38,428 nucleotides of DNA from Prevotellaceae bacterium (GTDB lineage Bacteria; Bacteroidota; Bacteroidia; Bacteroidales; Bacteroidaceae), in assembly GCA_022508665.1 (NCBI GenBank), contig JAFLUT010000011.1, forward strand, positions 1 through 38,428, read 5' to 3'. The notes beneath the pieces are model-generated. The model searched no databases, was not told the origin of the DNA, and saw nothing but the letters and a program-made list of their open reading frames with translations. Both the position numbers and the translations under genes were made by a program. Positions 25,114 through 33,523 of this stretch are shown piece after piece. Numbering within the stretch: position 1 is the first letter of the stretch; every line of letters starts with the position of its first letter.

Positions 25114-26344
25114 AAATCTGTATGTATTGTCTTGCCACGATGTTTTCGCTGTATGTCTCCAATGCCTTCTGCCGTGCATGGCGGCTCAGTGCGTCGTAGT
25201 CTGCGGAAAGGGTCCACATGATGCCGTCGGCAAAGTCCTGCGCATTGCGATGTTCCGCCACATATCCGTTGTGCTTGTGGTCAATCATTTCGGCTATGCC
25301 GCCCACGTTGAAGCCTATGCAAGGTATGCCGCACGCCATGGACTCCATGATAGTGTTGGGGAGGTTGTCTTGCAATGAGGGGGTGACATAGATGTCCACA
25401 GCATTGTAGAGTGCCACCATTTTCTCCGTGTCGCTCACATAACTGATTGGCATAATGTCGAAAGGCACTTGGCTTCGCACGCTCTCCGCTTCTCCGCCTA
25501 CAACAACAATCTCCATATCTTTTGCCAGTTCGGGGCGCATCTGTTTCACCCGTTGCAGCGCCTCCACAAGGAAGTGAAAACCTTTGCGCTCGTCCGTGAT
25601 GCGCTGACAGCCAAAAAGCAAAAGGCGTTTGTCGGTGGGCAACTGCAAAGTCTGTCTCGCCAGCATCTTGTCTGTTGGGCAGAACACCTTGGTGTCTATG
25701 GCATTGGGTATGCTCACTACCCTCTGCCCTGTGGCGAGGCGTGAACGCTCTGCCATACCTGCCATCCAACGACTGCACCCAACAAAGGTGATGCGTGAGT
25801 CCTTATAGATACGCTGCTTCTGAAGGAAAACCTTCTTCGCCATGTCGCCCAGCAGTCTGCCTCGCATCAGTTTACAGTCGTGGCACAAGTCCATGTATTT
25901 CTCGCACTCGCCTGAATAGTGGCACACGCCCGTAAAATACCACTGGTCGTGCATCGTCACCACTACCTTTTTCCCCGAATGCAGTATCTTGTTGATGACT
26001 GACAATGATAAGAAGCCTTGGTTGACCCAGTGCAGATGCACTACGTCGGCACGCTGAAACTCAGACAACTTCGTCACGTCTGTGCCAGTATTGGCAATGT
26101 CTGTCAGGAAGAGTTGCCGACGGCTGAAACGGTTGGCAATGAAGATGCACAGCCTCTCCCACAGGAAGTTAATAGGCTGCCTCCATCCGCCACTCACCGA
26201 ATGCACCGTCAGTCGGTCAGTCTGCTTGTCACGCACCAGCATCAATGCCTTCACACCGTTCTTTTTCAAGGCATCCATTAGGCGGTTAGCCGCTATCGCC
26301 GCGCCCCCAATCCGCTCAGAAGTATTGATAATAAGGACTCTCAT
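25103..26344 (-). CDS. Family 4 glycosyltransferase
   Basis: Start chosen at 26344 (MRVLIINTSERIGGAAIAANRL), giving 413 residues. The GT-B fold is supported by the N-terminal IGGAA loop, VVHLHWVNQGFLS, and the C-terminal donor-site stretch VDIYVTPSLQDNLPNTIMESMACGIPCIGF, with the E-x7-E motif of GT4. Family members move glucose, mannose or related sugars from nucleotide donors. CHYSGECEKYMDLCHDC is a cysteine-rich insert of the kind seen in some Bacteroidetes GT4 proteins. It heads the overlapping minus-strand operon (GT4, GT2, then ribF and DUF3109). Confidence 0.9.
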   Translation of the reverse strand: MRVLIINTSERIGGAAIAANRLMDALKKNGVKALMLVRDKQTDRLTVHSVSGGWRQPINFLWERLCIFIANRFSRRQLFLTDIANTGTDVTKLSEFQRADVVHLHWVNQGFLSLSVINKILHSGKKVVVTMHDQWYFTGVCHYSGECEKYMDLCHDCKLMRGRLLGDMAKKVFLQKQRIYKDSRITFVGCSRWMAGMAERSRLATGQRVVSIPNAIDTKVFCPTDKMLARQTLQLPTDKRLLLFGCQRITDERKGFHFLVEALQRVKQMRPELAKDMEIVVVGGEAESVRSQVPFDIMPISYVSDTEKMVALYNAVDIYVTPSLQDNLPNTIMESMACGIPCIGFNVGGIAEMIDHKHNGYVAEHRNAQDFADGIMWTLSADYDALSRHARQKALETYSENIVARQYIQIYED

Positions 26345-26361
26345 TATGACTGAAATTGTTG

Positions 26362-26391
26362 CAAAGTTACGCTTTTTCAGCCACAAACAAA
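26362..26391 (-). promoter_or_regulatory. Promoter of the glycosyltransferase operon
   Basis: On the minus strand TTTG (26388-26391), 18 bp, TAACTTTG (26362-26369), 17 bp upstream of the GT4 start. Confidence 0.62.
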
Positions 26392-26420
26392 CATTTTCCT
26401 GCAATTTCTTTCCCTTTTCC

Positions 26421-26451
26421 TTGCTTGTTTACGTTAGAAGACTTACCTTTG
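26421..26451 (+). promoter_or_regulatory. Promoter of tRNA-Asn
   Basis: TTG (26421-26423), 20 bp, TACCTTTG (26444-26451), 24 bp before the tRNA. Confidence 0.68.
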
Positions 26452-26475
26452 CAACGCTTTTCAAAAGCAATCCCT

Positions 26476-26552
26476 GCTTCAGTAGCTCAGTTGGTTAGAG
26501 CACATGACTGTTAATCATGGGGTCGTTGGTTCAAGCCCATCCTGAAGCGCCA
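26476..26552 (+). tRNA. tRNA-Asn (anticodon GTT), with encoded CCA; likely integration site
   Basis: Acceptor GCTTCAG/CTGAAGC, D stem GCTC/GAGC, anticodon stem CATGA/TCATG with loop CTGTTAA (anticodon GTT), T arm GTTGG/CCATC (one mismatch) with TTCAAGC loop, discriminator G at 26549, CCA at 26550-26552. It marks the left border of the accessory island, with integrase debris 230 bp downstream. Confidence 0.94.
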
Positions 26553-26557
26553 GAAAG

Positions 26558-26596
26558 AAAGTCCTGTAAATCAAAAGTTTACAGGACTTTTCTTTT
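26558..26596 (+). terminator. Terminator of tRNA-Asn
   Basis: AAAGTCCTGTAAA (26558-26570) and its complement (26578-26590) form a 13-bp stem with a 7-nt loop, followed by TCTTTTT. Intrinsic terminator. Confidence 0.85.
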
Positions 26597-26665
26597 TCTC
26601 ACATTTCAAACTTGCACCCATTTTGCACCCAATTTCAAATAAGCATACCGCCTGCATTCACAATT

Positions 26666-26695
26666 TTGCAGAATCCCATCTGACTTATTCTGCAA
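26666..26695. repeat. 9-bp hairpin in the island border region
   Basis: TTGCAGAAT (26666-26674) and its complement (26687-26695) with a 12-nt loop. Its role is unknown; it may belong to the recombination site region of the decayed element. Confidence 0.4.
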
Positions 26696-26728
26696 GAAAT
26701 TATTATTTCTGCGTTGTCAAGTTTTAAT

Positions 26729-26769
26729 GTTGACAGATTGAAAATATCTATGGGATTTCAACTGTCAAC
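26729..26769. repeat. Inverted repeat GTTGACAG ... CTGTCAAC
   Basis: GTTGACAG (26729-26736) and CTGTCAAC (26762-26769) are perfect inverted copies, extended by TTGAAAAT/ATTTCAA with a one-base bulge. A half-match (TTGTCAAG) lies at 26714. It may be an arm-type site for the vanished integrase or a regulator operator. Confidence 0.4.
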
Positions 26770-26781
26770 ACATAAACAACA

Positions 26782-26895
26782 TTAAAGTTGCTTGACCAAA
26801 AGGATATTCAACCCACTCAGATCTATGCTGGTGTGATTATGCCGACAAGGATTGATGCAGTCGATAGACTGTCTGATTTTTTCGGACAGGGTTGA
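26782..26895 (+). pseudogene. C-terminal remnant of a tyrosine recombinase (integrase)
   Basis: A 37-codon open stretch ending in TGA reads KLLDQKDIQPTQIYAGV then AVDRLSDFFGQG. It resembles the end of tyrosine recombinases (LLGHxxIxTTQIYAxV), including the catalytic tyrosine in TQIYA; the usual GH is replaced by DQ. An in-frame TAA at 26773 and stops further upstream show that the rest is gone or shifted. A good terminator follows. Together with tRNA-Asn this marks the end of an integrated element. The call rests on a short match. Confidence 0.55.
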
Positions 26896-26917
26896 AAAGT
26901 TAAGGAAAGAAATGATA

Positions 26918-26945
26918 GGGTATCGCAATTTGCGATGCCCTTTTG
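26918..26945 (+). terminator. Terminator behind the integrase remnant
   Basis: GGGTATCGCA (26918-26927) pairs with TGCGATGCCC (26931-26940; one G-T pair) with a 3-nt loop, followed by TTTTGT. It lies 22 bp after the remnant's stop codon. Confidence 0.75.
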
Positions 26946-27113
26946 TGTTCTTTCTTTACTTTCAAAGTAGTTGTCGATATGGATATATCCTCTGATATAT
27001 TTTTTCAACTTTATTTTTGCTGAAAGACATGAAAAGTGGGTTGAAAGGCTTAAAAAAGTATATAAATTAAGGTGTGTTGACCTTAAAAGCATCTATATTT
27101 CAGAAAAAATCAG

Positions 27114-27121
27114 TAAATTTG
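27114..27121 (+). promoter_or_regulatory. Promoter -7 box for the XRE-hsd operon
   Basis: TAAATTTG (TAnnTTTG) ends 28 bp before the ATG of the small regulator at 27150, preceded by A/T-rich sequence without a clear TTTG box. Confidence 0.5.
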
Positions 27122-27149
27122 CTCCCAGAACAAACAAAATTCTCTTGAT

Positions 27150-27359
27150 ATGGAAGATATAAATCGTCTAAAAGTGGTGCTTGCAGAGAAAAAACGCACT
27201 GCCAAGTGGCTTGCAACTGAAATCGGCAAAGACCCAGCTACCATTTCAAAATGGTGCACTAACACAACTCAGCCAAGTTTGGATGCGTTGCGTGATATTT
27301 CCAATGCTTTGGAGGTAAATATCCAAGAGCTTTTAGTTCCAACCCATGTAAACAAATAA
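27150..27359 (+). CDS. XRE-family helix-turn-helix regulator
   Basis: The 69-residue protein is one Cro/CI-type DNA-binding domain: KWLATEIGKDPATISKW (about residues 19-35) is the helix-turn-helix, followed by PSLDALRDISNALEVNIQEL. It stands 9 bp upstream of hsdM and is probably the first gene of the restriction-modification operon. A role in holding back restriction until methylation is established is likely, by analogy with controller proteins, but is not shown. Confidence 0.9.
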   Translation: MEDINRLKVVLAEKKRTAKWLATEIGKDPATISKWCTNTTQPSLDALRDISNALEVNIQELLVPTHVNK

Positions 27360-27368
27360 AACACCAAT

Positions 27369-28922
27369 ATGACAGCAGATGAACTTCGCAATGAGTTGGG
27401 CAGTCTGATATGGAAGACTGCGACCAACCTCGTACATGGTGGCAAAGTATCGCCAGTCCAGTTTATGGATTTTATGCTGGGTAGTCTTTTCTACCGCTTT
27501 ATTTCCGAGGATGTAATTGACTACTGCAATAACCTGATGAGGGATGCAGGCGTGCCAAATCCAGACTATGTTAATATGCCAGATGAAATGGCAGAAAATG
27601 CCAGAGACCAGATTATCAATGCGAAAGGCTTCTTTATCTTGCCATCGCATCTGTTTATAAATGTGGCAAATAAGGCAAAGAACAACCCAGAACTGAACAC
27701 TACACTTGCCAACAATTTCCGTGCCTTTGAAGAAAGTGCAATAGGAACGGCCAGCGAAAGTGACGTAAAAGGCTTGTTTGCCAACTTCAACACCAATGAC
27801 CCTGGACTTGGTGGCACAGTTGCTGAGCGTTGCGAACTCTTGACAACCCTTTTGGAGAGTGTTCGTGACCTTGAATTTGCCAAATATCAAGACTCTGGTC
27901 TTGATGTGTTCGGAATCTGTTACGAGCACCTTATAAAGATGTATGCCCTTAATTCTGGAACTAAGGGAGGTGAGTTTTACACTCCGGCTGAGGTTAGTTT
28001 TCTTCTTGCAAAGATTGCCGCAAGCGGTCGCACATCTGTGAACAAGGTCTATGACCCTGCATGTGGCAGTGGTTCATTGTTGCTGAAATTCAAGGAAGTG
28101 CTTGGCACAAAAAATGTCATTGACGGTTTCTTTGGTCAAGAAATCAATTTAAAGACCTACAACCTATGTCGTATGAACATGTTCCTGCACAATGTCAACT
28201 ATGACCATTTTGACATACAGCAGGGCGATACGCTGAAGAATCCTCGCCACTATGACGAAGAGCCTTTTGATGCCATCGTATCAAACCCTCCTTACTCAAC
28301 ACCTTGGGATGGACAGAATGATCCAACCCTTATCAATGACCCTCGTTTCTCCCCAGCTGGTGTACTTGCACCTGCTAGCAAAGCAGACCTTGCCTTCACT
28401 ATGCACATGCTATCATGGCTCTCAACCGAAGGCACAGCTGCCATCATTGAGTTTCCTGGTGTGCTCTATCGTGGAGGTGCCGAACAGAAGATACGGCAGT
28501 ATCTGGTAAGCAACAACTATGTAGATACGGTCATTCAACTCCCTCAGAACCTGTTTTTCGGAACTCCTATTGCCACATGTATCATTGTTTTGAAGAAGAA
28601 CAAAAGCGATAACCGGGTATGCTTCATTGATGCAAGCAGCGAGTTTATTCATGAAGGTAATAAAAACAAACTGAGTGATGAGAATATTGAAAAAATATAT
28701 GATACTCAATTCAACAAAAAAGAGATTGAGTACTTCAGCAAGGTTGTAACTACTGCCGAGATTGAAGCAAAGAAACACAACCTGTCTGTTTCATCCTATG
28801 TAGAATCGGAGAATACAAATGTAGAAGTTGACATAGACGAACTCAATGAAAGAATTGAGAGCATTGTTGAGCGTCAATGTTGTTTACGAGCAGAAATAAA
28901 AGAACTAATCAAGAACCTATAA
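27369..28922 (+). CDS. hsdM: Type I restriction-modification system methyltransferase subunit (HsdM)
   Basis: The 517-residue protein is an N6-adenine DNA methyltransferase subunit. It has the N-terminal helical HsdM domain (LRNELGSLIWKTATNLVHGG), motif I DPACGSGSLLLKF (about residues 226-238) for SAM binding and motif IV NPPY (about 306-309) for catalysis. With HsdS it methylates the recognition site; with HsdR it forms the restriction complex. It starts 9 bp after the XRE gene and ends one base before hsdS. Length is normal, with no damage seen. Confidence 0.96.
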   Translation: MTADELRNELGSLIWKTATNLVHGGKVSPVQFMDFMLGSLFYRFISEDVIDYCNNLMRDAGVPNPDYVNMPDEMAENARDQIINAKGFFILPSHLFINVANKAKNNPELNTTLANNFRAFEESAIGTASESDVKGLFANFNTNDPGLGGTVAERCELLTTLLESVRDLEFAKYQDSGLDVFGICYEHLIKMYALNSGTKGGEFYTPAEVSFLLAKIAASGRTSVNKVYDPACGSGSLLLKFKEVLGTKNVIDGFFGQEINLKTYNLCRMNMFLHNVNYDHFDIQQGDTLKNPRHYDEEPFDAIVSNPPYSTPWDGQNDPTLINDPRFSPAGVLAPASKADLAFTMHMLSWLSTEGTAAIIEFPGVLYRGGAEQKIRQYLVSNNYVDTVIQLPQNLFFGTPIATCIIVLKKNKSDNRVCFIDASSEFIHEGNKNKLSDENIEKIYDTQFNKKEIEYFSKVVTTAEIEAKKHNLSVSSYVESENTNVEVDIDELNERIESIVERQCCLRAEIKELIKNL

Positions 28923-28923
28923 T

Positions 28924-29529
28924 ATGGAATGCATTAAAGATATGATTATCCGTCTTTGCCCTAATGGAGTAAAGCGAATAAAATTGGCAGATTGTCTGGA
29001 ATATGAACAGCCAACAGAGTATCGAGTGACTTCAAAAGATTATCTGGATAATGGCACTCCTGTTCTGACTGCCGGTCAGACTTTTATATTGGGCTATACA
29101 GATGAAACAAATGGAGTTTACCATGCATCTAAAGAAAATCCAGTAATTATCTTTGATGACTTTACAACGTCATTTCACTGGGTTGACTTTGATTTCAAGG
29201 TAAAAAGTTCAGCAATGAAGATGCTGACACCTTGTAATGAGGATGTCAATTTCAGATTTGTTTATTATGCGATGAAATGCATCAAGTATGAAACATTGGA
29301 ACATTCAAGGCAGTGGATTTCAACTTATTCACAATTTGAGATACCTCTTCCACCATTGGAAATTCAAAACCGCATTGTTGAAATCCTCGACAAAATGACT
29401 GCGCTTACAGCGGAGTTGGAAGCGGAGTTGGAAGCGGAGTTGGAAGCACGAAAGCAACAATACGAGTATTATCGAAATGAGTTACTGACATTCAAAAAAA
29501 TAGGGGGTAATTTGGAAGAAAATCAGTGA
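28924..29529 (+). CDS. hsdS: Type I specificity subunit HsdS, first half (frame-shifted gene)
   Basis: These 201 residues are the first target-recognition domain and the central conserved spacer of HsdS. The TRD begins near MIIRLCPNGVKRIKLADCLEY and ends with EIPLPPLEIQNRIVEILDKM, the typical TRD closing segment. The spacer holds three AELE units encoded by perfect 12-bp repeats, then ARKQQYEYYRNELLTFKKI. The reading frame is lost at a G5 tract (29503-29507); after it only GNLEENQ is added before TGA. With four instead of five G the frame would run through VIWKKISEIGTV into the second half. As it stands the product could act as a half-subunit, which can dimerise in some type I systems. Confidence 0.9.
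   Translation: MECIKDMIIRLCPNGVKRIKLADCLEYEQPTEYRVTSKDYLDNGTPVLTAGQTFILGYTDETNGVYHASKENPVIIFDDFTTSFHWVDFDFKVKSSAMKMLTPCNEDVNFRFVYYAMKCIKYETLEHSRQWISTYSQFEIPLPPLEIQNRIVEILDKMTALTAELEAELEAELEARKQQYEYYRNELLTFKKIGGNLEENQ
29410..29445 (+). repeat. Three perfect 12-bp tandem repeats in the hsdS spacer
   Basis: GCGGAGTTGGAA occurs three times in a row (29410-29421, 29422-29433, 29434-29445), encoding (AELE)3 between the two recognition domains. In EcoR124-type enzymes a 12-bp repeat at the same place sets the spacing between the two half-sites. Confidence 0.92.
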
Positions 29530-29542
29530 GATAGGAACAGTT

Positions 29543-30103
29543 ATGAGAGGCACCAGTTTCCAGAAGAAGCATTTTACTGGCAAGGGGACTCCCTGCATCC
29601 ATTATGGGCAGATATACACCCTGTATGTTCATCATGCTTATGAAACAATTTCGTTTGTTGGTAATAAAATCAGCCGCTCCACACGAAGAGCAAAGACAGG
29701 CGATCTCGTAATGGCGACTACAAGGGAGAACATCGAAGATGTAGGCAAGTGTATAGTTTGGCTTGGTGAGGAAGATGTCATTGTAAGTAATGACGCTTGC
29801 TTCATACATCACACCTTGAATCCAAAGTATTTAGGTTATCTTTTACAGACAGAATCGTTCTCTATGTATAAGAAAAAAGTTGCTACTGGTACAAAAGTAA
29901 TACGTATAAATGCTGATGCAGTAGCAGACTTCGTTATTCCAGTCCCCTCTATGGAGGAACAAGAGCGCATAATTTCTATTCTCGACCGATTTGAAGCCCT
30001 CACCACTGATTTGCAGATTGGCTTGCCAGCAGAGATTGAGGCTCGTCGTCAGCAATATGAATATTATCGCAATAAACTATTAACATTTAATCAAGCAGCA
30101 TAA
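29543..30103 (+). CDS. hsdS: Type I specificity subunit HsdS, second half (frame-shifted gene)
   Basis: This 186-residue ORF carries the second target-recognition domain and the C-terminal conserved region of HsdS. Its frame is open from about 29504, and codons from 29513 (WKKISEIGTV) match a normal TRD start, so the ATG at 29543 is internal to the original gene. It closes with VIPVPSMEEQERIISILDRF and EARRQQYEYYRNKLLTF, the second copy of the conserved repeat. It would need translational restart, ribosomal slippage or a reverting slip in the G5 tract to be expressed with the first half. hsdR follows 5 bp later. Confidence 0.88.
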   Translation: MRGTSFQKKHFTGKGTPCIHYGQIYTLYVHHAYETISFVGNKISRSTRRAKTGDLVMATTRENIEDVGKCIVWLGEEDVIVSNDACFIHHTLNPKYLGYLLQTESFSMYKKKVATGTKVIRINADAVADFVIPVPSMEEQERIISILDRFEALTTDLQIGLPAEIEARRQQYEYYRNKLLTFNQAA

Positions 30104-30108
30104 AATAA

Positions 30109-33100
30109 ATGCAGTATAACATTCTATCAGAAAATAACACCAGCACCGTTGTGGCTCATTATGAGCGTCCTGCAATGGCTGCGGATGAAGGCTATCAAAC
30201 CGAAGCCGACTTGGAGAGTTCGTTTATCGCACAGCTCCAGCGTCAGGGGTATGAATATGCCCAGATACACAATGAGGAGGAACTCATTGGCAATCTGCGT
30301 GTAAAACTGGAGGAACTGAACAACTACCATTTCACCGATAATGAATGGAGCAGTTTCTTCAAAACAGAAATAGCCTCTGAAGGCAAAGGAATTATTGACA
30401 AAACAAGAACAATCCAAACCGACTTCGTAAAGACATTGAAGTGTGACAATGGCGAAGAAAAGAACATCTACCTGATAAAAAAGGATAATATTCATGCCAA
30501 CCGCACACAGGTAATAAACCAGTACGAGGTGTGGAACGGCAAACGTCCCAATCGCTATGATGTCAGCATCCTTGTAAATGGTTTGCCACTGGTACATATT
30601 GAGTTGAAGAAGCGAGGTGTAAGCATCAAGGAGGCTTTCAATCAGATAAACCGCTATGGGAGAGAGTCTTTCTGGGCAGGAAATGGCTTGTTTGAATATG
30701 TGCAGATATTTGTGGTGAGCAATGGCACACAGACAAAATACTACAGCAATACGACACGAGACAGTCATATCAATGAGATTAGAAAGGGAGGGAACAAGAA
30801 TAAACCTAAGACAAGCAACTCGTTTGAGTTCACCAGCTATTGGGCAGATGCCAGCAATCAAGTGCTCAACGACTTGGTTGACTTTACCGCCACTTTCTTC
30901 TCTCGCCATACCCTGCTCAATGTACTCACACGGTTCTGTGTGCTGACGGAGCAGGACTTGTTGCTTGTAATGCGACCTTACCAGATTGCTGCAACCGAAG
31001 CACTTCTAAACCAGATAGAACGTGCCCACAACATGAAAAAGCAAGGCACAATAGACGCTTGCGGATATGTCTGGCACACAACGGGGGCAGGCAAGACTCT
31101 AACTTCATTCAAGGCAGCACAGTTGGCAACTAAATACGACTTCATTGATAAGGTGGTGTTTGTGGTGGACCGCAAAGACCTTGACTATCAGACAATGAAG
31201 GAGTATGACCGATTCCAGAAAGGTGCTGCTAACGGCAACGCATCGACTAAGATACTGGAGGGACAACTGAAGAATCCGAAGTGTAGGATTGTCATAACTA
31301 CAATACAGAAGCTGACTTCGCTGATTAAGAGATTCCCAACACATGAGATTTTCGGCAAAAATGTTGTAATGGTATTCGATGAGTGCCATCGTTCACAGTT
31401 TGGCGATATGCACGCTGCTATCGTCAAGAAGTTCAAGAAATACTATATCTTTGGCTTCACAGGCACACCTATCTTTGCCGAGAATGTATCTGGCAGTCGT
31501 GGCAATCTTAGGACAACGGACGATGTCTTTGGTAGAAGGCTGCATACCTACACGATTGTAGATGCCATTCGTGACCACAATGTGCTTCCATTCCGTGTGA
31601 CCTATGTCAGCACCATGAAGAGCAAGAAAAGCATCGAGAACGCTCAGGTGTGGGATATTGAGCGTGAAAAAGCTTTGATGTCAGCACAGCGCATAGGCAA
31701 TGTGACAAGTTACATATTGGAGCATTATGCCCAACAGACAAAACAGGCAAGTTCCTATATCTTCAAGCAGTTGAATGATGTAGCAGATGTAGTGAAGCAC
31801 TACGGTGAAAAGGACTATGAGGAAATCAGAAGGAAGGCTAAACTCAATGGCTTTAACTCCATGCTTGCGGTGCAGAGCATAGATGCAGCCAAACTGTATT
31901 ACAATGAGTTCCAAAAGCAAATGTCAGAATTGCCAGAGAACAAGAAACTGAAAATAGCCACGATTTTCTCTTATGGAGTAAATGACGAAGCAGGTGAAGA
32001 AATAGAGGACGAGGATTCAGACAGCACAGAAGGTATGGATGAAAGCAGCCGTGACTTCTTGGAACGTGCTATCGCAGACTATAATAAGGTGTTCTCGACC
32101 AACTACGACACATCAGCCGACAAGTTCCCCAACTACTATAAAGATGTGTCTCTCCGCATGAAAAATCGTGAAATTGACATCCTTATTGTCGTGAATATGT
32201 TCCTGACAGGATTCGATGCCACAACCCTCAACACACTGTGGGTAGATAAGAATCTACGCAATCATGGTCTGATACAGTCTTACAGCCGTACAAACCGCAT
32301 TCTGAACTCAGTGAAGAATGCCGGAAACATCGTATGCTTCCGCAATCTTGAAGACCAGACGAACAAGGCTCTGGCACTCTTTGGCGATGCCGATGCACAA
32401 GGTACAGCGATACTTCGTCCGTTTGAGGACTATTTTAACGGCTATATCGATGAGAAGGGCAAGCACGTTAAGGGCTATGTTGAGTATGTCGAGGAGTTGA
32501 AGGCTCTCGTCCCTCCTGGCACTATCCCTGTTGGAGAACAGAAGGAACGTGACTTTATCAAGTTGTTCGGCACTGTTCTACGTTTCATCAACCTTTTGAG
32601 CTGTTTTGATCAGTTTGCTGAACTAAATCCGCTTACTGCAAGAGAAATCCAAGACTATACAAGCGTTTACATAGATTTGCATGATTATTATCGCACTCAC
32701 AGCAATGGAGATAAGACCAATGTAAACGATGACATCGAGTTTGAAATGGAGCTCGTTAAACAGGTGGAGGTTAACATTGATTACATCCTCTATCTGGTAA
32801 AGCTATATCATGACAGCCATTGTCAGGATAACGAGATTCATATCCGCATCGTCAAGTCAATTGAGTCAAGTGCAGACCTGCGAGACAAGAAGGAGCTTAT
32901 TGAACGCTTCATTGAAAGCATGACCGCCACAGGTGATGTCTATGAGGAATGGCAGACTTACCTCAATGAACAGAAAAAAGCAGAGTTTGCAGAGCTCATT
33001 GCTGAAGAGCATCTGAAAGGTGACAAGGCTGTGGAGTTCATAGAAATGGCATTTACTCGCGGCTATGTTCCTGAAGGTGGTTTGGAACTTAACAACATCA

Positions 33101-33225
33101 TGCCTCCTATCAACCCTTTCGACCCAAATGCAAACCGCCAAGGCAAGGTAGAGCGTGTTCTTGATAGAGTAAAGGCATTCTTTACAAAGTACTTTGGATT
33201 TGCTAACGGAAAGTTTAACGACTAA
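30109..33225 (+). CDS. hsdR: Type I restriction endonuclease subunit HsdR
   Basis: The 1038-residue protein is the motor and nuclease subunit. An N-terminal PD-(D/E)xK nuclease is indicated by RYDVSILVNGLPLVHIELKK (about residues 148-168). The SF2 helicase core follows: Walker A TTGAGKT (about 323-329), motif II DECH (about 422-425), FTGTP, and GFDATTLNTLWVDKNLRNH with QSYSRTNR (motifs V and VI). It translocates DNA and cuts unmethylated sites with HsdM and HsdS. All motifs look intact, so a working HsdS would be needed for both modification and restriction. Last gene of the operon; no clear terminator behind it. Confidence 0.96.
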   Translation: MQYNILSENNTSTVVAHYERPAMAADEGYQTEADLESSFIAQLQRQGYEYAQIHNEEELIGNLRVKLEELNNYHFTDNEWSSFFKTEIASEGKGIIDKTRTIQTDFVKTLKCDNGEEKNIYLIKKDNIHANRTQVINQYEVWNGKRPNRYDVSILVNGLPLVHIELKKRGVSIKEAFNQINRYGRESFWAGNGLFEYVQIFVVSNGTQTKYYSNTTRDSHINEIRKGGNKNKPKTSNSFEFTSYWADASNQVLNDLVDFTATFFSRHTLLNVLTRFCVLTEQDLLLVMRPYQIAATEALLNQIERAHNMKKQGTIDACGYVWHTTGAGKTLTSFKAAQLATKYDFIDKVVFVVDRKDLDYQTMKEYDRFQKGAANGNASTKILEGQLKNPKCRIVITTIQKLTSLIKRFPTHEIFGKNVVMVFDECHRSQFGDMHAAIVKKFKKYYIFGFTGTPIFAENVSGSRGNLRTTDDVFGRRLHTYTIVDAIRDHNVLPFRVTYVSTMKSKKSIENAQVWDIEREKALMSAQRIGNVTSYILEHYAQQTKQASSYIFKQLNDVADVVKHYGEKDYEEIRRKAKLNGFNSMLAVQSIDAAKLYYNEFQKQMSELPENKKLKIATIFSYGVNDEAGEEIEDEDSDSTEGMDESSRDFLERAIADYNKVFSTNYDTSADKFPNYYKDVSLRMKNREIDILIVVNMFLTGFDATTLNTLWVDKNLRNHGLIQSYSRTNRILNSVKNAGNIVCFRNLEDQTNKALALFGDADAQGTAILRPFEDYFNGYIDEKGKHVKGYVEYVEELKALVPPGTIPVGEQKERDFIKLFGTVLRFINLLSCFDQFAELNPLTAREIQDYTSVYIDLHDYYRTHSNGDKTNVNDDIEFEMELVKQVEVNIDYILYLVKLYHDSHCQDNEIHIRIVKSIESSADLRDKKELIERFIESMTATGDVYEEWQTYLNEQKKAEFAELIAEEHLKGDKAVEFIEMAFTRGYVPEGGLELNNIMPPINPFDPNANRQGKVERVLDRVKAFFTKYFGFANGKFND

Positions 33226-33317
33226 AATCAATATAACTACGGAAAAGAAATTATAGCGGCTCGTTACACTTGGCTGTTGCCATGGGTATTGACAGTAGGG
33301 AAAAGTAAGACCATAGG

Positions 33318-33523
33318 TTACTTCCGCTTGTTGCCTCTGGCTTTGTCCTTCGCTTCTTTCTTACGCTCTGTCATGTACTCACGATATTCTCTGACAGGTA
33401 TAGTCATGACTTCCTGTTCGGAGAACATGAGGTAGATACCTCTTAGTTCCATCATGACCTCGGCATTGTCGCTGAAGTAGGCATGGATATAGCGATTGAT
33501 CTTCTCCTGTTTTCTCTGAATAT
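33318..33523 (-). pseudogene. C-terminal fragment of an unknown gene cut by the IS
   Basis: The minus-strand ORF that spans 33318-33797 is native only up to the left end of the IS (33524). The native part, about 67 codons, reads like a real basic protein tail (VMTIPVREYREYMTERKKEA, then lysine/arginine-rich). The upstream part of the ORF is antisense IS sequence. No family is recognised. The missing N-terminal part is not found right of the IS at 34242. Confidence 0.45.

Noticed and set aside
28924..30103. hsdS as two separate natural half-genes
   Set aside because: The second frame is open upstream of its ATG and contains the normal TRD start (WKKISEIGTV), so one gene with a one-base slip is simpler.
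30127..30909. 260-codon open frame on the minus strand
   Set aside because: Antisense to the nuclease domain of hsdR; composition is that of a shadow frame (rich in Leu, Ile, Cys) without motifs.
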